DNA of 64,000 nucleotides from Azorinus chamasolen (lineage: Eukaryota; Mollusca; Bivalvia; Cardiida; Solecurtidae). Below the pieces are notes generated by a model. It saw only the letters and a program-made list of their open reading frames with translations. It was not told where the DNA came from and ran no database searches. Both the position numbers and the translations under genes were made by a program. Below, piece by piece: positions 33,094 through 44,865 of the stretch. Location: the NCBI GenBank assembly GCA_963576725.1, contig OY755252.1:45051552-45115551 (forward strand), given 5' to 3'. The first letter of the stretch is position 1, and each line of letters opens with the position of its first letter.

Positions 33094-36000
33094 CATATAT
33101 GAGCCAATATATAATTTGGGCAGATTTTGAAATCAATTTTTTGAAAAATAAAAGGTGTTTCTTTTTGAAAGTTTTGTTGATTTCTAGGTACTTTGTTGTT
33201 TAAGTGACACTAAAAATGTAAAATGCACCCTAATTTTATTCATCTTTAAAACTTTATATGACTTTATGATGATGACTCTCAAGCACATGTCATTGCAGTA
33301 ACGAAAATGAAAACAATGACTATAAAAGCATGTGGTTCATTTAAAGTAATTTATTGCATTATATATCTTAAGTATGCCATATTTGAATAAATGAATATAT
33401 AAAAACCTTTTTTTCCATATTTATTAATGAGAAATTTTGAATCATTGCATGATGCAATAAAACCAATACAATTACAAAGATAACAATTAGTGTTATGATC
33501 ATTATTGGCTTTCTATAGTGCTTTACACTTGCTTAACCTAGAATAATGTCATAATTATCAACAAATCATGTATCAGACAAATATTCAAACATGTTTCAGC
33601 TTTTTTGTCATCATTCTTTACGCATGTTATTGCAATGACACCCTTGTTATTGCAAAGACATTTATTGTAACTGCAATGACAAACTGACAATAAAATTTAT
33701 TTTTGCTATCTTTTATTTGCAAATTGTCTAAAATAACACACAAACTGTTAACAACACGTTCAGCAATTTCAATTCTAAACTATATCAAGTAATTTTACAA
33801 AAAGATTTTAATGGACATTGAAAAAATATTCCAGTGTGACTGCAATGACATTTTTGTTATTGCAATGACTTGCATAATCTTATGCTGCTAAAATCAACCT
33901 TAATCCAGGCTTCAATGCCCCTCATTATAATATTCTTTGCAAATTCATACTTTCCCTCATGAATATTTAAAAAAAACTCCGCCCACTGTGAATATTTTAT
34001 CATTTTTCATTGCGCTACATAAAACAAAGGAATTAATTACCAGAGTCAGGAGATGGTCTGATCCATAATATTTCAATAAGCAAATTGAGCAAACCCTGAT
34101 CAGGCAGATTCAAGAGGAGCTTTCTGATCTGGATCTTTTCTGTTGTAAGGGGTGTTAATGTTTTATAATGAGCAGAAGGGTTAAAGATAATAAATAAAAT
34201 ATGAACAACAACAATGAGCATTATAATATTTCACCGTTGCCTTAGACTGACTTTTATTTAAATTGATTTATTTTTGATAACAGAATAACTTTTGATAGCT
34301 GAGAATAAAACAAACAAAAAAAATATTTACAATGCATTACATGGCTAGCTGGGTAGACCCAATTTCTTAGCACACAGGTGTTGCAAGATAATGCTCGATC
34401 TATGGCATGATTTGAAAATAATGCTGGCATATGTGGTTAGATGCAGCAAACCAATGTTCAGCATTTTTGTTTTCAACCCTTCTCATGCTAGTTTGGCCAC
34501 TTTTACTATAGTGTCCTCGAAAAAGTCATTTTCTAAAAAAATGTGAGATAGTTTTGTTTCTTCAGTTAAAACTGGGATAAGACAGAGTTTATACAAACAG
34601 ATGCCTTTAAACTACTCTTTAAAGCCACATTTTGAAACAGTTGTGATAAATAGAGCATTTGCTCCAAAGAAGCATATGCTCTTTTTATCACAATGGTTTC
34701 AAGACTACAATATATATATCCTGAAAATTCCCTTCTATCCAGGAAATGCTCCTTTCCAGGCAATGGGATAACCCTTAAATTATCTTTCAATTGAACCCTT
34801 TCACTCATGAGTTATAATTCTTGTAAAACTCTGCCAGCTGTACATATTTAATTACATATACTTTTTATTGTGGTATATAGAGCAAAGAATTTTAATCCGA
34901 GTTGACCCTGATCTGGAAGCTTCCTTACATTAAAAAATAACACTTATGTAAAATCTTAGATGTCTTGAAATTTTATGAACTTGTTATTAAACTCCATGAA
35001 AGTTTTTTTTTATCACATAACTTCACTTGTTTCTGAGTTAATAAAGCCAACATATATTTATTATAGTTGGCATATATAAATGATGTGATGTTATTAAAAG
35101 CAGTATGGCATGACATCATGCAATGCTGAAAAATACAGCATTTTGTTTATTTATTTAAAACTTTGGAGCTCTTTTTTAAGAGTGTATGATAAGAGAAACT
35201 TACACTCATCATCACTTCTTATCACACTCATTATCACTTCTTATCAAATTTTATTTAACTCATTCAGGAAATGCTATAAAGCTTGCCAGAGGCTTGCTTA
35301 ACTCATTCTCTCCTAGACCATTTTTAGACCCAGCCTCTTTGAATTAATCTACCAAAAAGAAGCATTAACTATAGAAAAGGAGAATTTTAGAATTGCATAG
35401 TTTTGAAACCATTGCGATAAATAGATTATTTGCTCCTATGGAGCAAATGCTCTATTTATCACAATGGTTTCAAAGAATGAGTTTGCAGAGGGGCAAAAAG
35501 GCGTCATTAGGAGAGAATGGGTTAATAACATTTTCTTGAATTTGTTTATTACAAGTTGTTATGAAGTGACAATCCATGTAAGCTATAGCTTCAGGACTGG
35601 ATTGGCATATCTATTGGTCATCATGGTTTATATGGGTTAAATTGATATTAAAAATATCCAGGTTTCTAATTAGAATTGACAGGCTGTTCAGTTATGCACT
35701 ACTTGCTTGACCCTTTCCTCATATAAACATGTTTTCACACATTTGCAAACAGAGTAGACCCAGACCAGACAGCTCCCAGGAGCCATTTGATCAGGGTCTG
35801 CTCTGTTTGCTAATAGAATTTGATAAATGTGTTTCTTTACTTTCTAAAATGATTCCAATGTTCCACCTTCAATATTTCATTATATTATTTGATCCATGAA
35901 TATTCAGTAGGTATTGAAATTGCAAATAAATATAGAACAGGGAAAGGGTTAATCCAAAGACTTATTAATGTCCATCATAGCTCAACGACAACAATTGTTA

Positions 36001-37377
36001 TTTAACCCTTTCCCTATTCTATTCTATTTCAATACCTACTAAATATTCATGGACAAATTTGTTGTAATGAAATATGGAAAGTGGAACACTGTAGCCATTT
36101 TAGAAAGTACAGAAACAGATCTATCCAATTCCTTCAGCAAACAGAGCAGACCATATAGGAACCTTCTGATCTTGGTCTTCTCTGTTTGCAGGTGCATAAA
36201 AACATGTTTATATGAGGGAACGTATTAATACACAATGTCTTACAATATCCAGCCTTCAAACTGACTTTGAGAAAGAGACAACTGTATTTATTCCATATAT
36301 TTACATTACATGCATGCATATATCTTCAGTGCTATTCTTGTAGTAAAATAACAAAACATAATGAAGAAAATTTAAAAGAACTAGAAATGTCATCGCAATA
36401 ACAAATCCTGTCATTGCAATAACAATTTTTTTTAAAAAATCCCATCTTACATAAATTTTCAACAAACATGCACATTTTAATTTATTATGCATATTTACTT
36501 CCATATTTCTGTTGAATAATTCCAACTGAAATGAAAATTATAAAGATAGTAACAATACAATGCTGTATTGTCACTGCAATAACAAATCCTGTCATTGCAG
36601 TCACAAAATGAGTGTTATTGCAATGACTGTTATTGCAATGACGCATTCTCATATTTACCTCAACTTTTGGTGCTGATCTCTGACCTAGCCTTACTTTGAT
36701 ATGTTTATAACATAAACATTTATATTTATAACCTATATGCACTTTAAAATGCAAGCTATGATTTAAAGCATCTCTGTAATATGCGTTACTTAAATGACAG
36801 ATTTCAAAAATACTCACTCACATACTTAACTTAAATAATCTTGTTTTTTGAAACTGTTTTCACACCATGCTTATAACATGGTGGCAACCATTTAGTGGTG
36901 AACAATCTTCTTCTTGAGGGTAGTTGTCTCCCTTGAATGTGTGCTTTAATGGTAGAACTCCACCATATTATAACATTGTTACTGCAATGACGTAGGTCTG
37001 AGGGACAAAGTTCAAAGTGTATTTTGAGTGCCATTAATGCTATTTACGGACTTTATTTTCTCTTTACAATGCAGTTTAATGTTGATATTTATTATAATCA
37101 CCATTATTATTTTGAAAACCACATTTTCTCTCATTGAAATAGAGATCTGAATGTATAATTTTAGATTTGGGACATGACTTTTACCTAAAAATTGATACCA
37201 AAACTTGGAACAGCTGTTCAATTAATTACTCAAATTCATTTTTTTATCACTATTTTACTAGATTTCCTTGATATATACACATTCTATGAGGAACTTTCTT
37301 TACACAATTCTTGTGCTTTGTGTAAAACCTAAAGGACAAGAAATCTGCCCAAATTATATATTAGCTCATATATGTAT
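33094..37377. mobile_element. Left copy of a 4.3-kb element (left arm of the large inverted repeat)
   Basis: The copy begins TATATGAGCCAATATATAAT and ends with the complement ATTATATATTAGCTCATATA, so it has its own terminal inverted repeats of about 34 bases (including TTTGGGCAGATTT). Both sub-terminal zones carry many copies of GTTATTGCAATGAC or its complement: about 33289-33310, 33628-33690, 33838-33875 on the left and 36391-36430, 36568-36640, 36978-36992 on the right. The middle (about 33950-36230) holds nested TTAA-type MITEs. No transposase frame is seen. The right arm at 58100-62405 is the same sequence inverted, with the same nested MITEs. Superfamily not recognised. Confidence 0.75.
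35298..35525. mobile_element. TTAA-C MITE nested in the left copy of the 4.3-kb element
   Basis: TTAACTCATTCTCTCCTAGA to AGGAGAGAATGGGTTAA. The counterpart in the right copy (about 59938-60165) is at the equivalent place, so the insertion predates the duplication of the 4.3-kb element. Confidence 0.75.
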
Positions 37378-38084
37378 CCCTTTACTCCATAAGTACACCA
37401 TTCTATGCCTTTGTCAACAGAGTAGACCCAGATCAAATGGCTCCTATAGAATTAATCTAATTCATATTCATGATGTCATCATTTCTGACATGAATATTCA
37501 ATGACATGGAGTAAACGGTTATAGACAGTAACTATTTGCACTCTGACACTGTTCAGGGAACAACAATTTTGAACATTGTCATTTGACTGCATAATAAACA
37601 AGCAAGGCCAAATCACATACAACATGAGTGGACAAGTGGAATGTCCCTTTTGGTCTGCGGACAAGTGGAATGTCCCTTTTGGTCTACTTTTTTTGCAATG
37701 GCATACAAAGGTGTGTTTATGGAGTCCATGAATACTTATTAGCTTAAGTTTTATAATGTAAACTGCTCAAGGAATTGTTTGCTTTGACAAAAACTGGAAT
37801 CAGATCTATATGATGTCAAAAGCAAACAGAGCAGACCCTAATCATATGGCTCCTATATGCGAATATGTATTTATATGAAGAAAAGGGTTAACCCGGTGTC
37901 TCATCAGGATCCTAACTGTGAATAATGTTTTTGGAGAAATGGCAATAACACATGGCTGTCTTTGCAACAACTTGTTGTTTGCAGCTTTATAGGCAATTCA
38001 GGTTTTGGAGTTTTGTTACAAGTATTACAAATGCATCTAAAGAAGAGAAGAAGAGAAACTGTTGCACTATTTCTGTTAAAAAAA

Positions 38085-38470
38085 AAAGTTAATTTTTGTG
38101 CAAGAAAATGTTGCATTAATTTGTGCAAGAAATTATTAAATATGTTTGTGCTTGAAATTAGGTCATTAAATGTTTGCTAGAAAATGGTACATAAAGTTTG
38201 TCCAAGAAAATTAAAAACAAAATGCAATAAATCTTACTTTTAGTTTTATGCAAGAACATGCAATAGTTTTTGTATGAAAATTAATTCTTTGCAATAAAAT
38301 GTAACAAATTAGTGCAATTAAATGTAATGATTTTGTGCAAGAAAAAAGTTTTGTGCAAGAAAGTGTTACATTGAGTTTGTCCAAGAAAAAGTTACATTAT
38401 TTTGGTGCAAGTTAATATGACATCAGTTTTGTAAAAAAGCTAAACTGGTTTTGTACTAAGCCCTCAGAAA
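38085..38470 (+). repeat. Degenerate AT-rich repeat, 25-30 bp period
   Basis: Variants of TTTGTGCAAGAAAATGTTAC recur about a dozen times with high divergence. Confidence 0.65.
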
Positions 38471-38843
38471 TTGATAAGATCAGTTTGAGGTTAGTCAGGC
38501 TTTATTTCATTAAAATACCTTTTTAATCGGAGTAGATCGAGACTGCTGTCTGATCAGGGTTTGCAGTGTTTGCATGTAGAATAGTACACAGCCCTCATCC
38601 TACAAGTTGTGCCATGGTCATACATATTCATGAGTCATTATGAACTAAATCTGATATATATTCATGAGGAAAAGGTTAAGAATGATATTGTGTATTCTAT
38701 GTTTATTAGAGGTGTAATAATAGGCCGAACTATCGATATATTGCAGTAGTTGAGCTTCCTATGGCAATAGTTCGATAGTAATTCTGACTATCGAGAACTA
38801 TCGCCAATAGTTAATTCAACAATCGATTGTTCTGATAGTTTTC

Positions 38844-39083
38844 TTAACCTTTCCCCTATATAAACTAGTTTTTGTGCATTTGCAAACAGAGTAGACCCAG
38901 ATCAGATGGCTCCTATAGGAGCCGTCGGATCAGTTGTAAGGGTCTGCTCTATTGGCTTATATAGCTGTATGCTTACAGTTTCTGCGGTGGCCCAACTTTC
39001 TTGCGTTGATTTACTATTATAATCTGATTGATATTCATGATACCATTATTTCTTGCATCAATATTCATTGAATAAAGGGTTAA
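38844..39083. mobile_element. TTAA-A/B type MITE
   Basis: TTAACCTTTCCCCTATATAA to CATTGAATAAAGGGTTAA, reverse orientation. Confidence 0.7.
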
Positions 39084-39299
39084 GAAATAGAAATTTAGCA
39101 GATTGCCAATTTTGCCAGTGGCTAATTCATAGCAGCAAAGAATTGATTGAAAAATTTGAGAATCGGAAATGTCTCAGAAGCTACATCATAATGTAGCTTG
39201 TACTGTTTTGATATGGCATTTATATATTTCAATAAAGTACAGCATTAAGTGGAAAGGGAATTTTGAGTTTTATTGTATTCCATTTTACAATGTATAGAA

Positions 39300-39750
39300 A
39301 TACACTTGCAGCTGTATCAGTGCCCGAATTACATGTGTATTGGTTCCCTAATAACAGCTGTATCAGTGTCCTAGTAACAGCTGTATCAGTGTCCTAATTA
39401 CAGCTGTATTGGTGACCTAATAACAGCTGTATCAGTGCCCTAATTACAGCTGTATCAGTGCCCTAATTACAGATGTATCAGTGGCCTTATTACAGCTGTA
39501 TCAGTGCCCTAATAACTATATTGGTGCCCTAATTACAGATGTATCAGTGCCCTAATAACAACTATCGGTGCCCTAATAACAACTATCGGTGCCCTAATTA
39601 CAAATGTATTGGCGTCCTAATTACAGATGTATCGGTGCCCTAATAATGGCTGTATATACAGCTGTATTGGTGCCCTAATTACAGATGTATCGGTGCCCTA
39701 ATTACAAATGTATTGGTGCCCTAATTACAGATGTATCGGTGCCCTGATTG
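39300..39750 (+). repeat. 22-23 bp minisatellite, about 20 copies
   Basis: Units like ACAGCTGTATCAGTGCCCTA + ATT with drift between GCTGT and GATGT forms. Confidence 0.9.
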
Positions 39751-39919
39751 CCAAAATAAACAGTCACTCGTTCTCGCCTCTCAACTGGTTTGCAAAGCTG
39801 CATAAGTGAATTTGCGATAATTTTGAATTAGATTAAAACAGTAGCAAATAGTGCAGACCCTGATTAATCTCCTACTGAGGATCCAGTGACTCTTTCAAGA
39901 TCAGGGTTTGGACTATTTG

Positions 39920-40142
39920 TTAACCCTTTCCTTCATATCTATTTAGACACCTATTCACTTATTGGCAAACGGAGTAGACCCAGATCAGACAGCTCTTGTA
40001 GACGCTGTCTGATCAGGGTCTGCACTGTTTGCTTATGAATTTATGATAGATCTGACAGTACAATTTCTACCAATACGAAAACCTCTCCCATTATAAATAT
40101 TCATGATGTCATTATTTCTTGCATAAATATTTCAAAGGTTAA
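39920..40142. mobile_element. TTAA-type MITE
   Basis: TTAACCCTTTCCTTCATATC to AAATATTTCAAAGGTTAA. Confidence 0.7.
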
Positions 40143-40225
40143 CTTAAGGGTTCACTTGAAATAGTACAAGTGTCAACTTAAGCAATAATGACAGTTTAAA
40201 AAAAAAATTCTTGATGAATAATCAT

Positions 40226-40451
40226 TTAACCCATTCCCTCATAAGCTATTTTTAGATCCAAACTCTTTGAATAAATCTTCGAAAAGGAGCATTAGCTAGA
40301 GAAGAGGAAAATCTCTGAATTGTAGTTTTGAAACCATTGTGATAAATAGAGCATTTGCTCCTGTGGAGCAAATGCTCTATTTATCACAATGGTTTCAGAA
40401 AGTGACTTTCACATAGGCGTCAAAAGGTTTCAATATGAGGGAATGGGTTAA
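40226..40451. mobile_element. TTAA-C MITE
   Basis: TTAACCCATTCCCTCATAAG to ATGAGGGAATGGGTTAA; palindrome centre GCTCCTGTGGAGC. Confidence 0.8.
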
Positions 40452-40561
40452 GAAAAACTATCATGATTCTTGATTAGCTTGCAGAAACTGTAGACTCTGA
40501 TCTGTATAATTCTATAAGCAAACAGTGCAAAATCTTTACCGGAGTCTACTCTGCAATGGCT

Positions 40562-40813
40562 TTAACTCTTTCCCTCATATAAACACCTTTTTACACATTT
40601 GTAAACAGAGTAGACCCAGATCAGATAGCTCCTATAGCAGCCGTCTGATCAGTCTGCTCTGTTTGCTTTTGACATGATATAAGTTAGATCTGATTCTACA
40701 GTTTTTGTCGAAGCAAAAACAATTCTTGAATTTAAGTTTATATTCTAAAAATTCAGCTAATGAATATTAATGATGTCAATATTTTTACATGAATATAACG
40801 GGGAAATGGTTAA
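40562..40813. mobile_element. TTAA-type MITE
   Basis: TTAACTCTTTCCCTCATATA to AACGGGGAAATGGTTAA, reverse orientation. Confidence 0.7.
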
Positions 40814-40926
40814 TTACGAATGTTGGTCATCGCAATTCCAGTAGTAAAATTGAGATTATTCAAAACAGGCTTTTGTGTCAGGAGACAAACAACCAGCTTA
40901 ATCATTAGAATGTACAGAGGTCAAGA

Positions 40927-41174
40927 TTAACTCTTTCCCTGTTCTATGTTTATTTCAAATTTCAATTTTTACTGAATATTCATGGTCAAAATAGTTATAA
41001 TGAAATATGGAAGATGGAAATGAAGCCCTTTTAGAATGTAAAGAAAGAAATATTTCAAGTTCCATTAGCAATTGGAGCTGACCCTGATCAGACGACTCCT
41101 ATAGGAGCCGTCTGATCTAGGTCTACTCTGTTTGCAGATGCATGGAAACACATTTATATTGGGGAAAGGGTTAA
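40927..41174. mobile_element. TTAA-B MITE
   Basis: TTAACTCTTTCCCTGTTCTA to TATTGGGGAAAGGGTTAA; it joins a hAT6 fragment at its right end. Confidence 0.75.
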
Positions 41175-41179
41175 AGCAT

Positions 41180-41330
41180 TTTCAAGAACTTCTTTATTTC
41201 TCCACCAAACCAAATGTGGTGAGCATTCTTTAGAATCTTCTCGAAGAGACAACTCTAAAGAGTGGTCACAACATAGAGTTTGGTGGAGTATTTTGAGTGA
41301 TCGCCTTTATCTGTAGCTGTGAATGTTCGT
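41180..41330. mobile_element. hAT6 MITE fragments and decayed copies
   Basis: A right-hand fragment with CTCCACCAAACC and CTTTATCTGTAGCTGTG. Further decayed copies: 22370-22560, 24112-24305, 41850-41945, 42300-42670 (interrupted by a TTAA-C element), 51927-52022 and 52337-52470. Confidence 0.5.
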
Positions 41331-41432
41331 TAATCCTGATTTCTCCAATTAGACCATGAATATTCATATGAAAAATAATGACATCATGAATATTAAATAC
41401 ATATCTCAAAATGGCACATGAAAACGGGAAGA

Positions 41433-41680
41433 TTTATCTCTTCGCTTGCTATTCGCGTCAATATACCTACCTGTAAATAGTGAAGACCCAGATGAGACAG
41501 CTCCTGCAGGAGTTGTCTAATCAGGGTCTGCACTATTTACAAGTTGATTGTGCAACCAGTGCACTCCACAGCAGTGATTGCACAGCGAAATACTTGTACA
41601 CAGTGAAGATATATGTAATTATACAACAGGGCATGGATAAAGGAGAAATGTATTTTAAAATTCAGCAAGAGAAGGGTTAA
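41433..41680. mobile_element. TTAA-D MITE nested in TTAA-A
   Basis: CTCTTCGCTTGCTATTCGCG to AAGAGAAGGGTTAA. The left TTAA has decayed (TTTATC). The host TTAA-A is at about 41331-41432 and 41681-41830. Confidence 0.8.
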
Positions 41681-41721
41681 CAATGGCAGAAATTGTAGAA
41701 TTTGATCTATATTATACCACA

Positions 41722-42060
41722 AGCAAACAGCAGACCCTAATCACACTCCTACAGGAACTGTTGCAGGTAGATTTGTGTCTACTCTGTTTGGGAAGTCACT
41801 AAAATGCGTATTTATGGAGTAAGGAGTTAGTGACATATTATGCTACTAATGCAGAGGGTCCAGATAAGATGCGTAATTAAAACGTTTTAAAGAATGACTT
41901 CTTTATGTCTCCACCAAACCCCTTATACTGTGACACTCTTTAGATTAATCACACTCCTACAGGAACTGTTGCAAGTAGATTTGCGTCTACTCTGTTTGGA
42001 AAGTCACTAAAATGCGTATTTATGGAGTAAGGAGTTAGTGACATGTTACGCTACTAATGA
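41722..42060 (+). repeat. Tandem duplicate of about 120 bases in MITE sequence
   Basis: AATCACACTCCTACAGGAAC ... GTAAGGAGTTAGTGACAT at 41738-41855 and again at 41947-42050, with a hAT6 fragment between. Confidence 0.8.
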
Positions 42061-42241
42061 AGAGGTCCAGATAAGATGCGTAAATTAAAACAATTTAAAG
42101 AATAACTTCACCAAACCCTTATACTGTGACACTCTTTAGAATTGCCTCGAAGAGACGATTCTAAATAGTGGTCATAGTGTAGGGTTTCGTGGAGAAGTGA
42201 CGATTTTAATATTTGGGTACGCACCTTTATCTGTAGCTCTG
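42060..42241. mobile_element. hAT6 MITE, 6-bp target duplication CTAATG
   Basis: The left end AAGAGGTCCAGATAAGATGC has lost the first C; right end CTGTAGCTCTG. CTAATG at 42054-42059 and 42242-42247. It is inserted at the end of a 0.2-kb local duplication. Confidence 0.75.
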
Positions 42242-42415
42242 CTAATGGATGCAAGAATAGGAGCAATAGATCAAGGTATTCAAATAGTAAAATCCTCAAA
42301 TCACCTGATCCTTTGGTGTGGCCAGACTTTAGAATATTTCAAAGAGATGATTCATTGCAAACTAGTCACAACATAGGGTTTGGTGAGATATTAAGGAGCT
42401 ATTCTTAAAAATGTT

Positions 42416-42644
42416 TTAACCCTTTCCTCCATAAATACGCCTTTCTACGCCTCTGTAATAGTCACTTCTTAAAACTATTATGATAAATAGAGCATTTGCA
42501 TCTATGGAGCAAATACTCTATTTATCACAATGGTTTCAATACTACACAATTGTAATGTTTTCCTTTTCTCCAGTTGATGTTCCTTTTTGGTAGATTTATA
42601 CAAAGCGGTTGGGTCTAAAAATAGCCTATGGTGGAATGGGTTAA
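42416..42644. mobile_element. TTAA-C MITE 88 bases upstream of cassette E, nested in a hAT6 remnant
   Basis: TTAACCCTTTCCTCCATAAA to ATGGTGGAATGGGTTAA. The host hAT6 text AAAATGTT is cut at its TTAA and resumes as GTCATGCATCTTATCT. Confidence 0.8.
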
Positions 42645-42732
42645 GTCATGCATCTTATCTTGACTTCTGACACAATGTATCTTAATCCTGATTGAATGAC
42701 ATCTGTTTAGTGGAAACATTTTACCATTTCAG

Positions 42733-42965
42733 CTGCAGGACAAGCTGAAGCAGAATCAGAAATTGGCTTGGACGAGGGGCAAATGCAGCACCTTAATGTT
42801 TGTACTATTTGTGGAAAGTCTTTTGCAAGAAGGTTCAATTTAAATCAGCACATGATGATTCACACTGGAGAGAAACCGTATGGATGTCCAATTTGTGGGC
42901 GGAGATTCACGCAGAAATCACATTTAAAGACTCATATGGTTATGCATATAATGCCCCCTCCTTGA
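42733..42965 (+). CDS. Cassette E: alternative terminal exon with two C2H2 fingers
   Basis: Acceptor TTACCATTTCAG, split codon A|CT (Thr330), 76 residues, TGA at 42963-42965; about 406 residues when spliced. Fingers CTIC...HMMIH and CPIC...HMVMH joined by TGEKPYG; helix cores RRFNLNQH and QKSHLKTH. The second-finger QKS core is shared with G and H, and I has the variant QKA, so E, G, H and I form a different group from A-D. A TTAA-C MITE ends about 88 bases upstream (TTAA 42641-42644), itself inserted in an older hAT6 copy. An AATAAA lies at 43033, 68 bases after the stop. Cassette F is a decayed copy of this exon. Confidence 0.87.
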
Positions 42966-43032
42966 TACGGAAGCATTTTATGTGTGTTACCCATTACTCA
43001 TGAATTTTCATGAAAGGCATTATGCCATCATG

Positions 43033-43038
43033 AATAAA
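43033..43038 (+). terminator. Candidate poly(A) signal for cassette E
   Basis: AATAAA 68 bases after the stop, followed by a T-rich stretch. A second candidate is AATAAA at 46305. Confidence 0.35.
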
Positions 43039-43155
43039 AATTTGATTATTTTTACAATGACATGTTAATGTATGACATTTTCTTCAAAGCACAAACTGGG
43101 AGAATCGCATAGATTAAAGCTATATGAGTCAATTTGGCAATATTCTCATAACTGT

Positions 43156-43399
43156 TTAACCCTTTCCCTCATATAAACATGTTTCCACGTATATGTAAAC
43201 AGTAGACACAGATCAGATGGCTACTGTAAGAGCCGTCTGATCAGGATCTGCTGTTTGCTTTTGACATGATATAGATCTGATTCTCCATTTTTTGTCAAAG
43301 CAAAAAAATCCTTGAAAAGTTTATATCGAAAAAATTGAGCTAACAAATGTTTGTGTTGTCATTATTTCTTACGTGAATACTGAACAGGGAAAGGGTTAA
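43156..43399. mobile_element. TTAA-type MITE 3' of cassette E
   Basis: TTAACCCTTTCCCTCATATA to CTGAACAGGGAAAGGGTTAA. Confidence 0.75.
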
Positions 43400-43469
43400 C
43401 TCTTTGTATACTAAGAAAATGTCGGCTGTTTTAATCGTTGTCTGCTAAATTTCGCGAAGTTATTTTACT

Positions 43470-43560
43470 CCCATTTTTAGCTCGTCTGTTTTTCAAAGAA
43501 AACAATATGAGCAGTTGTTGTAGCTCTGGCGTCCGTGTCTTGAAATGCTTCTTCAGAGTC
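43470..43560 (+). repeat. Dispersed AGCTCRTCTG repeat
   Basis: TTTTAGCTCGTCTG with a following GAGCAGTTGTTGTAGC. Related pieces: 11887-11960 (TTAGCTCATCTGGCACAAG) and 48118-48390, which is bounded by TTTAGCTTGTCTATTTCG and an inverted AAATCAGACGAGC, so a diverged terminal-inverted-repeat element is likely there. Confidence 0.45.
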
Positions 43561-43974
43561 CGTGTGATCTGGGTCTGCACTATTTCATTTGTCAGAGCTC
43601 TTAAGAGTTATAAGATTATTGTGGAGTCTATTTAGTACATGAAATGGAAAACATCACTGTAAAGATCATTGAATGGCAAGCAGTAGTCCCTGATCTGGTT
43701 TGAAGCTTTTTGATCTGTATAGATCCACATTGTTTGAAATTACCAGCTTTCAAAGGGTCAACAAAGTTCAAATAATTGTTTGTGCCAAAGAATGACTTTA
43801 GCTTTCTTTGTTATAGCCAGTGTCTTGTTGCTAAAATGTACATGTATGTCAAAGTGATATTTTGTGAATTCACACCATTGACAGTGAAGCATCTGCTTGT
43901 TAACCCTTAACCTGAGGCGACACTTTTTGATACCTTGCAGACTAGAGACCATCTGTTTATATGGCTCCTGCAGT

Positions 43975-44177
43975 ATATTTAAAACATATTCAAGAATAAT
44001 CTCCTTCATTTCTCCACCAAACCCTATACTGTGACTATACTTTTAGAATCACACTCTTTAGAATCATCTCGAAGGGACGATTCTAAACAGTGGTCACAAG
44101 TTAGGGTTTGGTGGAGAAATGACCAGTTTTATATTTGAATGCACCCATACACCATAGAAAGCCATCTGTTGCTCTGG
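43975..44177. mobile_element. hAT6 MITE, partly decayed
   Basis: Inner arms CTCCACCAAACCCTATACTG and GTTAGGGTTTGGTGGAG are clear and a CTGTTGCTCTG end is at 44165-44177. A short internal duplication of the TTTAGAATCAC segment is present. The left end has diverged. Confidence 0.5.
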
Positions 44178-44219
44178 TGATATCATTGTTTCTTAATTGA
44201 ATATTAATCAGGTAAAGGG

Positions 44220-44469
44220 TTAAGCCTTTACTCCATGAATATTTATGTGAGAAATAATGACACCATGAATATTAATTAGAATGTATTTTATAATGGCACA
44301 TGGAGACAGGAATGTTAGAGCTTGGGAGAAATTGTGGAATCATATATATATTTTATGTCATATGCAAACAGAGCAAACCCTGATCAGACAGATCCTATAG
44401 GATCTGTTTGATCTAGGTCTACTCTGCTTGCAAAGGCGTAGAAAAAATATCTATGGAGTAAAGGGTTAA
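44220..44469. mobile_element. TTAA-A MITE whose right end starts a minisatellite
   Basis: TTAAGCCTTTACTCCATGAA to TGGAGTAAAGGGTTAA; the next 400 bases are a tandem array whose unit contains the same AAAGGGTTAA. Confidence 0.75.
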
Positions 44470-44865
44470 AAACGAGCATATTGCAGGGACAAAGGGTTAA
44501 AAACGAGCATATTGCAGGGACAAAGGGTTAAAAACTGGCATATTGCAGGGACAACGGGTTAAAAACGAGAATATTGCAGGGACAAAGGGTTAAAAACGAG
44601 AATATTGCAGGGACAACGGGTTAAAAACGAGAATATTGCAGGGACAACGGGTTAAAAACGAGAATATTGCAGGGACAAAGGGTTAAAAATGAGCATATTG
44701 CAGGGACAAAGGGTTAAAAATGAGCATATTGCAGGGACAAAGAGTAAAAAACGAGCATCAACTGCAGGGACAAAGGGTTAAAAAGGAGCATATTGCAGGG
44801 ACAAAGGTTTAAAAAGGAGCATATTGCAGGGACAAAGGGTTATAAACGAGCATATTGCAGGGTCA
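44461..44865 (+). repeat. 31-bp minisatellite, about 13 copies
   Basis: Unit AAAGGGTTAAAAACGAGCAT + ATTGCAGGGAC. AAAGGGTTAA is the right end of the TTAA-A MITE on which the array abuts. Confidence 0.9.

Larger units (their letters stand above)
31892..42732 (+). other. Interval between cassettes D and E
   Basis: Holds the left 4.3-kb element, the 38.1-kb and 39.3-kb repeats and many MITEs. No finger exon seen. Stretches 37521-38085 and 38470-38840 show only decayed MITE pieces and a TATCGATA cluster (38709-38835). Confidence 0.6.

Noticed and set aside
36831..37034. Matching frames MALKIHFELC... in the two 4.3-kb elements
   Set aside because: Kept only because the arms are near-identical; no recognisable domain, short, and indels elsewhere in the arms are not in multiples of three.
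39300..39750. CRISPR-like array
   Set aside because: Head-to-tail minisatellite without spacers, in a eukaryotic genome.
41480..41680. Three similar 65-73 codon frames (also 47049 and 48893)
   Set aside because: They sit in the three TTAA-D copies; conservation follows from recent copying, with no domain and no coding substitution pattern that I can see.
44461..44865. Telomere-like repeat (AGGGTTAA)
   Set aside because: The GGGTTA is part of a 31-bp unit derived from a MITE end, not a TTAGGG array.
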